NCBI GenBank assembly: GCA_905178155.1
Contig: CAJINV010000018.1
Location: 1,096,609-1,160,608 of the forward strand
Length of the DNA: 64,000 bases
Direction: 5' to 3'
DNA from: Amoebophrya sp. A120
Taxonomy: Eukaryota > Sar > Dinophyceae > Syndiniales > Amoebophryaceae
The translations under genes were made by a program, and so were the position numbers. The notes beneath the pieces are model-generated. The model was given only the letters and a program-made list of their open reading frames with translations. It made no database searches and was not told where the DNA came from. This document shows positions 49,292 through 60,367 of the stretch, piece after piece; within the stretch, counting starts at the first letter, position 1, and every line of letters begins with the position of its first letter.

Positions 49292-50029
49292 TTTGTAGTG
49301 CTATTTTCCTACTTGTCCTCCCTAGTTGTCGTCGACTAGGAATCTTCACGTACAACTTTTCTACCAGAAGTGTAGGTGTTGAGCAAATTGGTTTGCGATT
49401 AATCAAAGTCCTTGCTTGTCGACATTTTCCGCATATGAACAAGTGTACCAACATCATGAATACGTGCCCCAGATCAGGAATCAAACGCAAGAACTCCGAA
49501 GCAAAACAGCGTCAAGCCTGCTCCGCTCCCCGCCACTCCTGTTCATCTCAAGCCGTTCTCTCAAGAAGTTCATCGACACCCAAACTCTCCTTGTCTTAGT
49601 GCTCTTTCTCATTCCGAAGAGATAGAGAACAGACCATGACCAACCAAGAGCGACAATGGTACTACTAGTACCGTGGTGACGCGAGAGTGCCTATTTTCGC
49701 TTCTCTTCAACGGTGTTTCTTCTTGCTTCAACGCGAATCACATTAGAGCACAACTTCTGATTTCCATTCGATTTTCTTGGAAGTAATGTAGGTGTCGCCA
49801 AATCTATGAATCCGCATGCCGCTCTTGGGTTTAAGAGTCGAAATCGTTTCAACAGGCTGCTACCACTGCTACGATCTTCATCTTGTTCTTCCACAAATTT
49901 TTTCCTACGATGGGTAAAAAAGTCCTTGTAGTGCCTCTCTTCAAAGTTTATATTCTCGACTTGTTTGTAGTGCTTTGGCAGGAGTGTTGTTCCATCCATC
50001 TCCTGTGTAAAAATCTCAAGTATCTCCCG
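49292..50029. other. Intergenic between TOP3 and the dynein light chain
   Basis: A minus-strand frame at 49691-49999 (start MDGTTLLPKHYKQVENINFE) follows the TOP3 stop but lacks any recognisable domain; it may be 3' UTR. Nothing else is seen. Confidence 0.4.
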
Positions 50030-53000
50030 TCACTTCGTAAACGCTCCCATCTGGTTGTAAAGTTGCTGTAACACCAAATTTTGCTGCTGCAGCACATTTT
50101 GATAGAGGGCCTGCTGCACCTGCTGTGCACTTTGCTGCGTAGAAGAAGTTGTCGTGGCACTGTTCTGGTTCTTCCCGCCTGCGCCTCCTGCCGCCATCGG
50201 CGGTGGAGGCCCCCAGGAAGAAGAATTATTGTTGCTTCTGCCTAAGCCCTTGTTCGGATTGCCAAGCGGAATGTCATTCGAGCCCGTCGCGGAGTCGTGC
50301 ACGCGACCCTTTGCAGAAGTCGTTGTTCCCTTTTTGTTTTTACCAGAAGTGGTGGCACTATTACCGAACAAACCGCCGTTTCCTTTGGATGAGTTGTTAT
50401 TTTTAGTTCCTGTGCTGCTCTTGCCACCACCGGCACCACCGAATTTGCCTCCACCGCCCCCAAGCGGTATGTCGTTGGAGCCCGTTGCCGACTGGTGGAC
50501 GTTGCCTTTGCCTTTACTCGACGACTATCCTGTGTAAAAACATCCCCACCCCAGAGTTGTCATGCTAAACAAAATGCGACACACTTTGCCCCCCCAGAGT
50601 TGTCATGCAGATCTGCAAGCACAAGAGCATTTGTAATGCGCATCCCCATGATAGGCATTTCCGACCGTGTTTTGGAACTTGTAATGCTGTAAACAGGATA
50701 AGCAACTGGATTTGTAATGCGACTTCCGTTGCTATACTGCACTACTACACTACAGCCCGCAATTTGTCATGCGTGACTCCCAAAACTTCAAGGTTTGTGT
50801 TGCAAAATCCCCATCTTGACTCTGGGGTGGGGACGTTTTTCCTTCGGATAACGACGTCCCTTTGTTCATCTTTCCACCCGCAAAGGTGGAATTGTTCCCT
50901 TTGTCATTTCCCTTTTTCACACCGCCGCCTTTGCTGTCTTTCCCGCCATTTTTAGTATTTTTGCTACTCTTATTTCCTCCGCCACCAACCACCATGGAAC
51001 TTGTCCCATACGGACCGGACCGAGCATTTTTACCTGCTGGTGCACTGCCTTTACTATTCTTCGCCCCCTTCCCACCGAAGGAAGCCCCGGAACTTCCTCC
51101 TTTGAAGTTGGAAGACTTGTTATGGAAGCGTCAGGATTGAAATCGTCAAAGTTGAAATAATTTGTGATGCATAAAATGCAACCCACAAAGCGCCTGTCTT
51201 GCAGAGTAGGCAAGGGAGGCATATTGCAAGCCTGTTGAGGGGTAGAAATGGAGCTGCTAAAGTAGCATGACAAAAGGCGTCTTCCTTACCCAAACAGCAT
51301 CACAAACTGGATTTAGGCACCACCAAAACTTGTCATGCGCCAATTGCTAACTGGGCTCCAACTGGCATCCATTTTATGCATGACAAACTATTTCAACTCT
51401 GACGGTTTCAAACCTGACACATCCATACTTGTTGTTATTTCCGTAGAACCCACCTCCGCTTGATGAACTGTTGTTATTCATCCAGCCGCCACCCCCGCCC
51501 CCGTATCGAAAGAAAAAAGTTCGTCACGATCACTCATGCGCATTTTTGCAATACAAAATTTTCTGTCATGCGTAACAATGCATCACAGCCAAACTTTACA
51601 AGGGATTTCCCTAGTGTTTCTGCAATACAAGGAAAAGCTGTGATGCTAAATGAATTTGTAATGCAAAGCCTGCAAGTTAGTGACTGTGACAAACTTTTTT
51701 CTCTCCATACCCCGTCTTTCGGCGCGAGTATGTGCCGCACGTTGTCCAGGTTCCCTTCCAATCTGCGAAACTTGTCTTTGAAAACTTTGATGTTTTCCGT
51801 CACGACAGTGTCCTTCGAATTCACTCCGTCCGAGATCTGGTTGCACTGCTTTTCCATGTACGCACGGATCTTCGGGTCCACCAACTCCGGCACGGACCTC
51901 TGCACAATGTCCAGCACCGCCAGGCCCAAACCGGTAGGGACGAGGTGGCGAGACTTCGGCCACTCTCCAGACTTCAGTTTGCCTTTGTTCATGCCCTTGG
52001 TCTGATGATCATGATTTGCGAGAATTTGTCATGCGAAGCAGCTTGATGGCCTGGCGGCTCATAGTCAATTTGCATGACAAATCAAGTATTAAAAATTGTC
52101 GGTCTCTTTTCAACTGCTTTTTCATGTCCCACAACGACACGCTGGCGCTAGGTGCAACTACTGCAACTGCAAGAGATAATGTGATAGATAATTGTATGAA
52201 GTAAGTACTTCACTCAAAGCATTAGATAACTGCACCGAATCAACGAGAAGATCATGAAACAACCTGAAAAATAAAGTACCATGACTCTCGGCCCCGCTTC
52301 CTTGCTCCCTTTTTCACCCGGGCCGCAAACGCTGACGTAGTTCCGCACACATATGTTTTCGATATGCCCTGCCATACTTGCGTCGGTCCCAATCCCGTTC
52401 TTATCCATCAAGCCGACCAACTCCGATTCTGACAGAAACTGCGGGGGCTCGGTGAAGGTTTCCGTGCTGGTTAGCCGGAGGTTCGAGAATCGGGTGTTTT
52501 TCGCCAAGTAGTGGCTTTTCAGCAGCTGGCAGTTGTTGTTCGTCAGTGTGTGGTTGCTGAGCACTTTCAAAAACTTCCCCTTGTGCTCGCACAGGTGGAG
52601 GAAGGAATTCTGCCACGCGGGAGAGCTGGAGTTGCTATTGCCGTTGGATGAATAATTGTTGTACGACGACGAGCCACCTCCTGGTGCTCCACGATTGTTG
52701 TAGGAAGATGCGCCCCGATTCGTAGTTGATGTGTAGTGGTCCCGAGCCCGACCTCCAGTTGGGACCAAATAGTGAAAGACCGCTTCGAAAGTATTCTCGC
52801 TGTCCGTGCTGGTGTTTTTACCGCTGTTGTTATTTGATCCATACCGACCGCCTCCGCCCGCTTCATCCAACCTTGCCTTAGCGGTAAATTCCACGTACTC
52901 GATGTCGTTAAACAGCGACGCGATGTATCCTGTGCAAAAGTATCGTACTCGTATCAATGCAAGGCTTGCATTACAAATCTTTTTCTTAACGTAAATCCGC

Positions 53001-56000
53001 ATGACAAATTTCATCTCTCATGCTGAGGAAATTTGTAATGCATTTATACGAGTACGATACTTTTGCAGTTCATACGATAAAATGCTTGGCCACTAGCTCG
53101 AACATTTTCCACGCCTTCGGCTTCAAGTTCTCACCCCGGCCCGGTATCCGCATCGGCGTGATGGTATGAACTGCAAAAGTACCGTACTAGTATAGGTTGC
53201 AATACAAAGTTGATCATCATTACAAATTGAATTTGTAATGCGGGTTTGCCTAAAGACAAAGATTTGCAATGCATCAAGAGTTGCATTTATACGAGTACGA
53301 TACTTTTGCACAGGATAGATGGGCGGGTGGTCCCCCCGGTCAAACCCGTCCTGCGGGGGGCGAATTATCGTATTTAAACACGTCCCCACCCCATAGTTGT
53401 GATGCAAATCTGCATGCTGAAAATGTTTCTCATGCGGAGCCCCATGAGGGGCATCTTTTAGTCGTGTTTTGAAATTTGTCATGCTCCAATCAGCATGATA
53501 TACTGGATCTATAATGCTGCTGAGCTACCTCAAACAAGCACTACACTACGAGTTCAAATTTGTCATGCAAAACAGCCAAAGCTTGTGGATTTGTCTAGCC
53601 GATTTCCCATCTTGACTATGGTGTGGGGACGTTTTTACACAGGATACGAATGCGCGCGTTGCTTCCACTCTGCTGGTTCAGCAAGGCTTGCACGGAATGC
53701 CGCAGCTTGTTGTCGTGCTGGAACATCTATCCTGTGCAAAAGTATCGTACTCGTAGTAATTACTGCAATCATGCATTACAAATCTGGTTCCCAAGGCAAA
53801 TCAGCATGGCAAATTCCATTTGTCATGCTGAGCGAATTTGTATTGCAATTACTACTAGTAGGCTACTTTTGCAGTGCATAACATCCGGGCTATCTCGTCC
53901 ACGTTGTAGCTGCTCGCGTACTATCAAATGTAAAAATGTCTGGGTCTGGAAGAGTCCATGTTTGTCATGCGTGTCTGGCATGACTCTCAAATCTGTCATG
54001 CACTCTTCCCAAGAGCGCCATATTTCTGTCATGCAGAAACGCAGCTTGTCATGCAGAATAGGCAACACCTAGATAGAAGCTCAGAAGCTTGTCATGCTGA
54101 GCCAGCACTTGCGGCCTCCTCGTAATACGCCACCCAGCATCACAAGTTTCCAGACCCAGACATTTTTGCATTTGATACGTACTTCGTGGATTCTGTCCGG
54201 GGGTAGGATATCAGTCCAGCGGAATACAGTTCTTCCGCCGTTCGCATGGCGGACGCGGGGGAGAACCCGAGGAAGGAGGCTTGCTTCAGCAATTCGACCG
54301 TATTCAACCCCGCTGGTTTCCGGATCTTCTTCGTTTCGTAGTCCAGGGAAAGGAGGGTCGCGGTTGTGCTGTTGTTCCGGCTGTTATTCTGCAGATAGGT
54401 CGCACTGGTCTTCGCTTTCGACTTGCACTTGAACTCGATCGCTTTGTCCGTTATACTTTGCTGGTAAGAAGAACTACCGCTGCTGTTGTTGTATCGAGAA
54501 GAATTACCTGCTCCGCCCCGGTGACCACTGTGATGGCCGGCGCTTGAAGTAGAAGACCCTCCGCCGCCCAGCTGTGGGGTAAACGTCCGCTCCTGCCACT
54601 TTTCCGGGACGAACCGCTGGATTTCCTTGTGCCGCTCGATACAGAACCACAGCGTTGGGGTTTGGCAGGGTCCGTAGCTCAGGCAAGTGTTGTCGATCCA
54701 GGAGAACTTCTGTTTCGCGTGGTTTAGAAAGTTCCAGGTGAGAAGCTTGGTGTGTCCTGAGGAAAAAAGGGGCCCACGACACCCCAGAGCTGTCACGCAA
54801 CTGAAGATTTTTGCAACTACAAAAAAATTTGTACTCACATGCGCATTCCCATGGATGAGAGACCTTCTTACTCGTGTTGTAAGTCAACTTTAGAATGCGG
54901 TAAACAGGATGAGGAGCCGGCTTTGTACGTAATTCGGACGTGCTTCTGCTTGCTGACCTGCACTACAATACAGCGCGAAACTTGTCATGCGTGACTCCCA
55001 AACCTTCTGGATTTGTGTTGCAGACTTCCCAACTTGATGACTATGGGGAGGTCTGTGGGCCCCGTTTTTCCTCAGGTTATCGTGAACGCTATCCCCACTC
55101 GGAAATCCAACAGCTGCCGTGCGTCCACGGACATGGACAGAAACTTGTTCGGGCGCTTCAGGTTCGCCATCGCCTGCTGCAGCTCCGGTTTGGTTAGGGC
55201 CGAAAAGTGTGCGCGGTAGATGTGCTCGTCCGTCGCCTCAAACCGCGGATTAATCTCACTTCCAGGACCCTGCTGACCCGGGGTGGCGCTGCTTCGCAAC
55301 AAGGAAATCACTTCGAAACAAATGTTTTCTCCCTCCTTATCGCAATCCAACCACAAAACCAAGTAGTCGGCCTCCCTCCCCAAATCGCGCAGGTGCTCCG
55401 GGATGCGGCACTTCGTCGCGGACGGCTCTAGCTCCTTCACGGTGGTTGTGTCAAAGCAATCGTACGGATTCCTGGGTGATCAAATGCAAACATGTCTGGG
55501 TCTGGAAGGTTGCAACTTGTGATGCTGCCGTTGGATTCTACACCGAATCTCTATTGCGTGACCAGCAAAAGAAACCCATTTTTTGCTACACGGAAGAGCG
55601 AGCATCTCTCATGCAGTCCAGGCATCACAAAGCCCTCAACAAATCTGTGATGCTAGGGCATGCATCACAGACGTTATGGGTCATGCAAAATATGCATGAC
55701 AAGCGCTGCTTTTTTCCAGACCCAGACATATTTGCGGTTCATATAGGTTTGTTCTGAAATCCCAGCGTGAAACAGTGTCCGATGGTGGACGTGATCAGAA
55801 ACTTGAACTATCAAGAAGAAAAATCCCACCTCCCCATATCAAAACGTCAATCTGTGATGCGGGATTTGTGTACACAAATCACATTTGTCTTGCAGGAAAG
55901 CACTGCACGCAGATCGCCAGGCTTCGGGGGGCTTTTGGTGTAGGGGCCTAGTCGATGGCAGAACTCTGCCCTATAGGCCTTGCAGCATTACAAACCGCCT

Positions 56001-59000
56001 GCATATCGCGGCGGACTCTCTGGATTTGCCTTCTGGCAAGACAGACAGGATTTGTGGTCACAAATCTGCATCACAAATTTTCGGAAGGACATCTTCTCAA
56101 TATGGGGAGGGGGGATTTTTGCTTTTGATATGCACTGCTTGTTTGCCTCTTTGAAAAAACCGTTGAACTTATCCCACAGAAAAAAGCAGGCAGGTCATAT
56201 TTGTAATGCAAAAATAAATACACAAAAAAATACGCATTGCATATCCTAAACAGCATGCTATGGGGCTGCCCATGACAGAGCTTTTTGTGTATCAATTTTT
56301 GCAATACAAATATGCCGTGCCTGCTTTTTTCTGTAGGATAGAACTCAAAAGTCGGCACGCCCTTCGACAGCGTGCCGCGCTTCTGCCACGGGCCGTTGGC
56401 GGACGGGCGGTAGCTCGGGTTTAAGTGCTCCGCAAGAATCTATTGGTAAATTAGAGTACTACGCATGGGTAGAAACCGATTCGTAGTTGTTTCTAAAAAT
56501 AGAACTACTTGATGCAGATGCAAGTATCGTATTTCTCAACACAAAGAACGAAAGGACCAGGAGATGAAAATGTACGTAAAATACTGATGTGCGCCGTCAA
56601 GTTGTCAAAAGCATTCTCAGGAGCAAGGTATACGCAAGTATACCTTTGCGATCGAGGGTTTTTCTGCGACCATGAGCACGGTTGGTTTCTTGTTCGGGTC
56701 CAAGCTCCGGACCGCTTGTGCCTTTTCCTCCTTCTCCTTCTTTTCTTCGTGCCACCGACTCAAATAGAAGTAGTGCGCGAGGTAGTTCCCCCTACGGTAA
56801 AGCTGTTCCGCCGCTCGCGCATCGTAGTTAACGTGCATGGCGCAGTCGCTACTAATCAGCGTGTCCTGCTCGAGCGTGGCGTCGAACTTCGGCGGGTCTT
56901 TCGTATTACAATGAAAAACGCCCCCACCCCCGAACTTGGGAGCATTTGCATTGCAAACCTTTCCAAATGAAACATTCGCCCTCTTGCATCTATCAGCATC
57001 ACAGGTTTCCAATCGTTAATAGCAAAAATTTCTATTGCAAAAGACCCCAGCAAGAGCGGCCCTTTTCATCATGCAAGCGATGCGATACACGCCTACACTC
57101 TGCATCAGAAAGATTCCTACTCCTTTCTTGCATGACGAAAAGTTTTCATGGGGGAACTTCGCATCACAAATTTTTGAAATTTCAGGGGTGGGGGGCACTT
57201 TTCACTGCAATATTTCGCGTTGTGGCTTTCGTCGGTGGAGAACGTGTCCAGTAATTCCCCCATCAGGGTAAACCCCTCGAAAATCTTGCCCAGGGATTTC
57301 CCCTTCGCGCCCGTCGCTGGGTTGTATTCGACACACTTATCTAGCATGTCCGGCGTGGCAAAGTGCGGCCCGCAGAAGAAGTTCTGCAGCACTTGGGGAA
57401 AGGTTCTGCTCACCGGGTGGTTCTGGAGCTTTTCCCAGACGTCCTGCCCATTTCTGATCCGCCGATGGTTACTGTAGTTGTGGCTCTCAAAGTTTCCGTT
57501 ACTCGCCCGGTAGTTGTGGAAAATCTTCGGCTTGATGTTGCTGTTGGTGACCACTTTGTTCAAGGATGAAGACCCCGCGTGGCTCCTTTCAACTACAGGC
57601 GCCGCACTGCTCAGAGGCCGGAGAGAGAACGAGGACCCTCGCGCAGCACCAGCACCTACCGACGCTGCTGCATTATCTCCATGTGTCGCCTTGTTCGCAA
57701 AAGTGGAAGCTGCTCCTGGGACGATTAGGGGAGCTATCGCTTTTGCAACGGGTGGTCGAAGACCAAGCTCGGCGCTTCCGGAGGTCGCTGCTCGTTGAGA
57801 GATAATTCTACTTGTACTTCCAGTCGGCGCGGCGGGAGGGTGATGCTCTTGTTCAACAAATGCAGCACGATCATCGTGTTGCTCCTGGCCTTCTTGCGCT
57901 GCTACATCTTCATCCTCGTAATTCTCGATCTCGTCGTAATTTTCCTCCTCGTCGTTCATCATGTACCGGTCTTCACCCAGGAAGTTCTGCCTGTTATATT
58001 CGTCATCTGAGTCCTCGTCTTGCTCCTGCCCGGGGTCGTCCCCGCCGACGTAATTCTCGCCGTCTTGCTGTTGATCCGCGTCCTCCTCCTCGTCTTCCGG
58101 CCCAACCCCAACGTCAAAAGGGTCATCCGGCATGTCGCGTACTTGATTCTCCTCGTAGTTCATTTCATCCTCGTTGTACTTTCCGTTGTCGTAATTGCCC
58201 TCTGGGTCGTGGTCATTCCAATCCGCACCATCGGCATCACCATGCCCCTCGTAATTGTCGTCTACCTCTGCAGTAGCATTCGATGCTGGTGCAGGTGCAC
58301 CAGCGCCCTTTGTTCCAAGATGATTTTTACCGATGTCTTCACCACCTCTTGTCGTCGTGGCCCTCGCCTCGGCTGCGTTAGTACGTGGTGCTATCGCAGG
58401 CCGTGAAGGGCCACTGCTGCTACTGCTCGCCATCTGTGACGACGTTGTCTGCTGCTGCGCGGTCAGCAAGGGACTCGCGCCGGAGGCCTTCGAAAAAGCG
58501 CCCGCTTTAGAAAACACGCCAGCGCCAGCTTTGGGAAGAGATGATGTACTACAACTTCCGGTAGTAGTGGTTGGCACACCTCCTGCCGTTGGTCCTCGCG
58601 GAGGTAAAGGTCTCAAGCCACTCGGCTTCAAATCGGCGGGCGAGGATCTTGATGGTCCTGTTCCTGGAGAGGAATTGGCAGCATGATTCTGTTGACCATC
58701 AAGCTCCGACATCTTTTTCCCAAAAGACCCAAGCGCTGTAACCGCCGCTGGTGGTGGTGCACCACCAGCCGATTTGCTGTTGGTTTCACGACCTCCTTGG
58801 ATCTCCGACAATTTTTTCCCACCTGAAAGTGGCTTGAGGACCACCGAATTTGTACTAGTAGCCGCACCAGGTCGTGTAGTTTGTTGAAACGCCGAAGGAA
58901 TGCTCCCAGCACCTCCGTTTAGTTTCGCCACGGGAATGATGGGCGCCGGCGGGGGGCTATCCAAGACAAAAAGATTGTAGGTGTAACTTTTTTGGAGGAA

Positions 59001-59661
59001 CAGCATGACAAATCTGTCTGGCATGAGAGCAAAAACCTGTCATGCGCAGATGGTACGTGAAAACGAGCTTGAGTGGACCTTTTAATGCATGCCCAGCATG
59101 ACAGCCGCAAGCACTTTGCATGTGGCGCATCACAAAGTTTAGACTAGCAATGTTTTTTTCTTCGATAGGGGCCCTCGGCCCAGGAATCCTTCGCCGCATC
59201 GCTGGACGAGGAATGCGACTTTATTTTCGAAACTCCGCTCTTCTGTTGTATCAAATGCAAATATGTCTGGGTCTGGAAGAGTCGGGGTTTGTCATGCACA
59301 CTTTGCATGACCCATGAGGTCAGTGATGCAGGTCCTAGCATCACAGATTTTTTGAGAGCTTCTTGATGCTTGTCACGCATGAGAAATGCCCTCACCGCGT
59401 GCCAAGAACTGAACGGTATTCTTGCTGCTCATGCAACACAGATATTTTTAGAATCCGCAGACAGCATTACAAGTTCCGGTCTCAGACATTTTTGCAGTGA
59501 ATATGTTGCTCGAGTTGCTGAAGCCTCTGTGCCGAGGGCGGTAAGGGCGTCAGCCGCGGCCGCTTCGCGTCGGGCTCGTAGGAACAGTTCGTGTAGTTGT
59601 TGTTTCCTCCATTAGACGCCTGCGGCGGCGAGGGACGCCGAAACTGGTCGAGCCGCTTCAT
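50030..59661 (-). CDS. TOP3: DNA topoisomerase III (type IA), with long N- and C-terminal extensions
   Basis: Type IA topoisomerase III passes single strands to dissolve recombination intermediates, usually with a RecQ helicase, in the nucleus. The start ATG is at 59659-59661 and the stop TGA at 50030-50032. After an N-terminal extension of about 700 residues, low-complexity plus an ordered part (WEKLQNHPVSRTFPQVLQNF), the TOPRIM domain begins VLMVAEKPSIAKILAEHL and includes LVLWLDCDKEGENICFEVI. Then come YRAHFSALT, SYGPCQTPTLWFCIERHKEI, the active-site Tyr in LISYPRTESTKY, DHPPITPMR, GIGTDASMAGHIENI and LVPTGLGLAVLDIV. The tail is Gly/Asn/Ser-rich with two copies of SATGSNDIPLG. Fifteen elements of ten families interrupt it, and all junctions I followed stay in frame. 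GT-AG introns: 56440-56643 and 52002-52279. I see no zinc-finger cysteines in the tail. Confidence 0.94.
50526..50850. mobile_element. Introner element, family B
   Basis: The TSD ACGAC is perfect. Excision gives NKGTSSSKGKGNVH in the TOP3 tail. Confidence 0.94.
51121..51427. mobile_element. Introner element, family F
   Basis: The TSD CTTGT is perfect. Excision gives YGNNNKSSNFKGGS. It is nearly identical over long stretches to 16547-16853 in another gene. Confidence 0.95.
51504..51709. mobile_element. Introner element, family L (single copy here)
   Basis: The left end is TATCGAAAGAAAAAAGTTCG and the right end is AAACTTTTTTCTCTCCATA. The TSD CCCCG is perfect. Excision gives APKDGGGGGGWMNN. 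Confidence 0.92.
52018..52091. repeat. Core-only inverted motif inside a GT-AG intron
   Basis: AATTTGTCATGC at 52024-52035 and GCATGACAAAT at 52073-52083 face each other within the TOP3 intron 52002-52279, without long TIRs. It may be a relic of an element whose ends have decayed. Confidence 0.45.
52926..53074. mobile_element. Introner element, family D
   Basis: The TSD is CGATG/CGATA (4/5). Excision gives AKHFIASLFNDIEYV. Confidence 0.94.
53165..53317. mobile_element. Introner element, family D
   Basis: It lies in the opposite orientation to the other D copies in this gene. The TSD GATGG is perfect. Excision rebuilds DHPPITPMR of TOP3. Confidence 0.95.
53366..53646. mobile_element. Introner element, family B
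   Basis: The TSD CGAAT is perfect. Excision gives NARIRPPQDGFDRG. Only a 43-bp exon lies between it and 53165-53317. Confidence 0.94.
53728..53880. mobile_element. Introner element, family D
   Basis: The TSD ACATC is perfect. Excision gives DEIARMFQHDNKLR. Confidence 0.95.
53922..54177. mobile_element. Introner element, family A
   Basis: The TSD CGTAC is perfect. It sits directly after the active-site motif; excision gives YPRTESTKYASSYN. Confidence 0.95.
54753..55079. mobile_element. Introner element, family I (single copy here)
   Basis: The left end is TGTCCTGAGGAAAAAAGGGG and the right end is CCCCGTTTTTCCTCAGGTTA. The TSD is TGGTG/TCGTG (4/5). Excision gives RVGIAFTKLLTWNF of TOP3. Its interior resembles family B. 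Confidence 0.88.
55478..55743. mobile_element. Introner element, family A
   Basis: The first base is mutated (GATC for TATC). The TSD is TGGGT/TAGGT (4/5). Excision gives FQNKPRNPYDCFDT. Confidence 0.9.
55809..56130. mobile_element. Introner element, family C
   Basis: The TSD is TGAAC/TGCAC (4/5). Excision gives ANKQCKFLITSTIGH. Confidence 0.93.
56170..56340. mobile_element. Introner element, family E
   Basis: 171 bp. The TSD GAACT is perfect. Excision gives VPTFEFNGFFKEAN. It is closely related to 31862-32031 and 61992-62161. Confidence 0.95.
56904..57212. mobile_element. Introner element, family H (single copy here)
   Basis: The left end is TATTACAATGAAAAACGCCC and the right end is GGGCACTTTTCACTGCAATA. 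The TSD TTTCG is perfect. Excision gives ESHNAKDPPKFDATL. Confidence 0.92.
58958..59167. mobile_element. Introner element, family K
   Basis: The left end is TATCCAAGACAAAAAGATTG and the right end is AATGTTTTTTTCTTCGATA. The TSD GGGGC is perfect. Excision gives WAEGPPPAPIIPV. Confidence 0.88.
59249..59503. mobile_element. Introner element, family A, shortened right arm
   Basis: The right arm lacks part of the usual TTCCAGACCCAGACA word. The TSD TGTTG is perfect. Excision gives QQLEQQKSGVSKI in frame. Confidence 0.9.
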
Positions 59662-60367
59662 TGTTGAGCAATAAATTGTAGTTGTCGCTGAGAGGATACA
59701 AGAAGGCAGTAGAAGAGGACTGGCAGTAGAGGTTATAGGAGTAATAGAATGGCCGGCGGACCCGGACGTACAAAAAACCAAAGTAAAAAGCCTACAGCCG
59801 GGAATAAATGCAGCTGTGATAGAAAATCTTAATGGGCACCACAATTGCTCTCACTATTGTACAGAATAGATCACTTCACTTCACTTCACTTTCTAAGGCC
59901 TCTGTGGGACTATCCAAGACCCGGTCTATTGCTAAATTTTTATCAAACGCATTCTGGTTGACTAAAACTTGACTGCCAACCTTGTTTCAAGATGGCACTG
60001 GACCTGGAGGCACAGGCACATTCTGACACAATAAAGATAAACTTTCCATCTTTACAAGCATTTCGTGCTGCCTACGCAAGCGTAGCGCCACGATTGAAAA
60101 AACTGAAAAATTGATCAAATCCGGGAAAATTGCGTGGATCGGAACTCCATTGCTGGAAGACAAGGCACAGCACAACGAGTGAAAAAACAGCGCGAAAAGA
60201 AGCCACAAAACAGCAAGAAGATCGTGCTACCAGTTACTTACCCACGTCGGGGGAGTAGAACACAGGTTTCTCGGGCGCTGAAGTAGCGACTTGAAATCGA
60301 CTGAAATTCACTTGCGATGTGTCGCTAGGCAGATGCAATATTCAAACTTCTTGCGTCTACTTGATGT
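59662..60367. other. Intergenic between TOP3 and the PUB-domain gene
   Basis: No supported gene. It contains three tandem TCACT units (CACTTCACTTCACTTCACTT near 59871-59890), close to the TOP3 start. Nothing else recognised. Confidence 0.5.
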
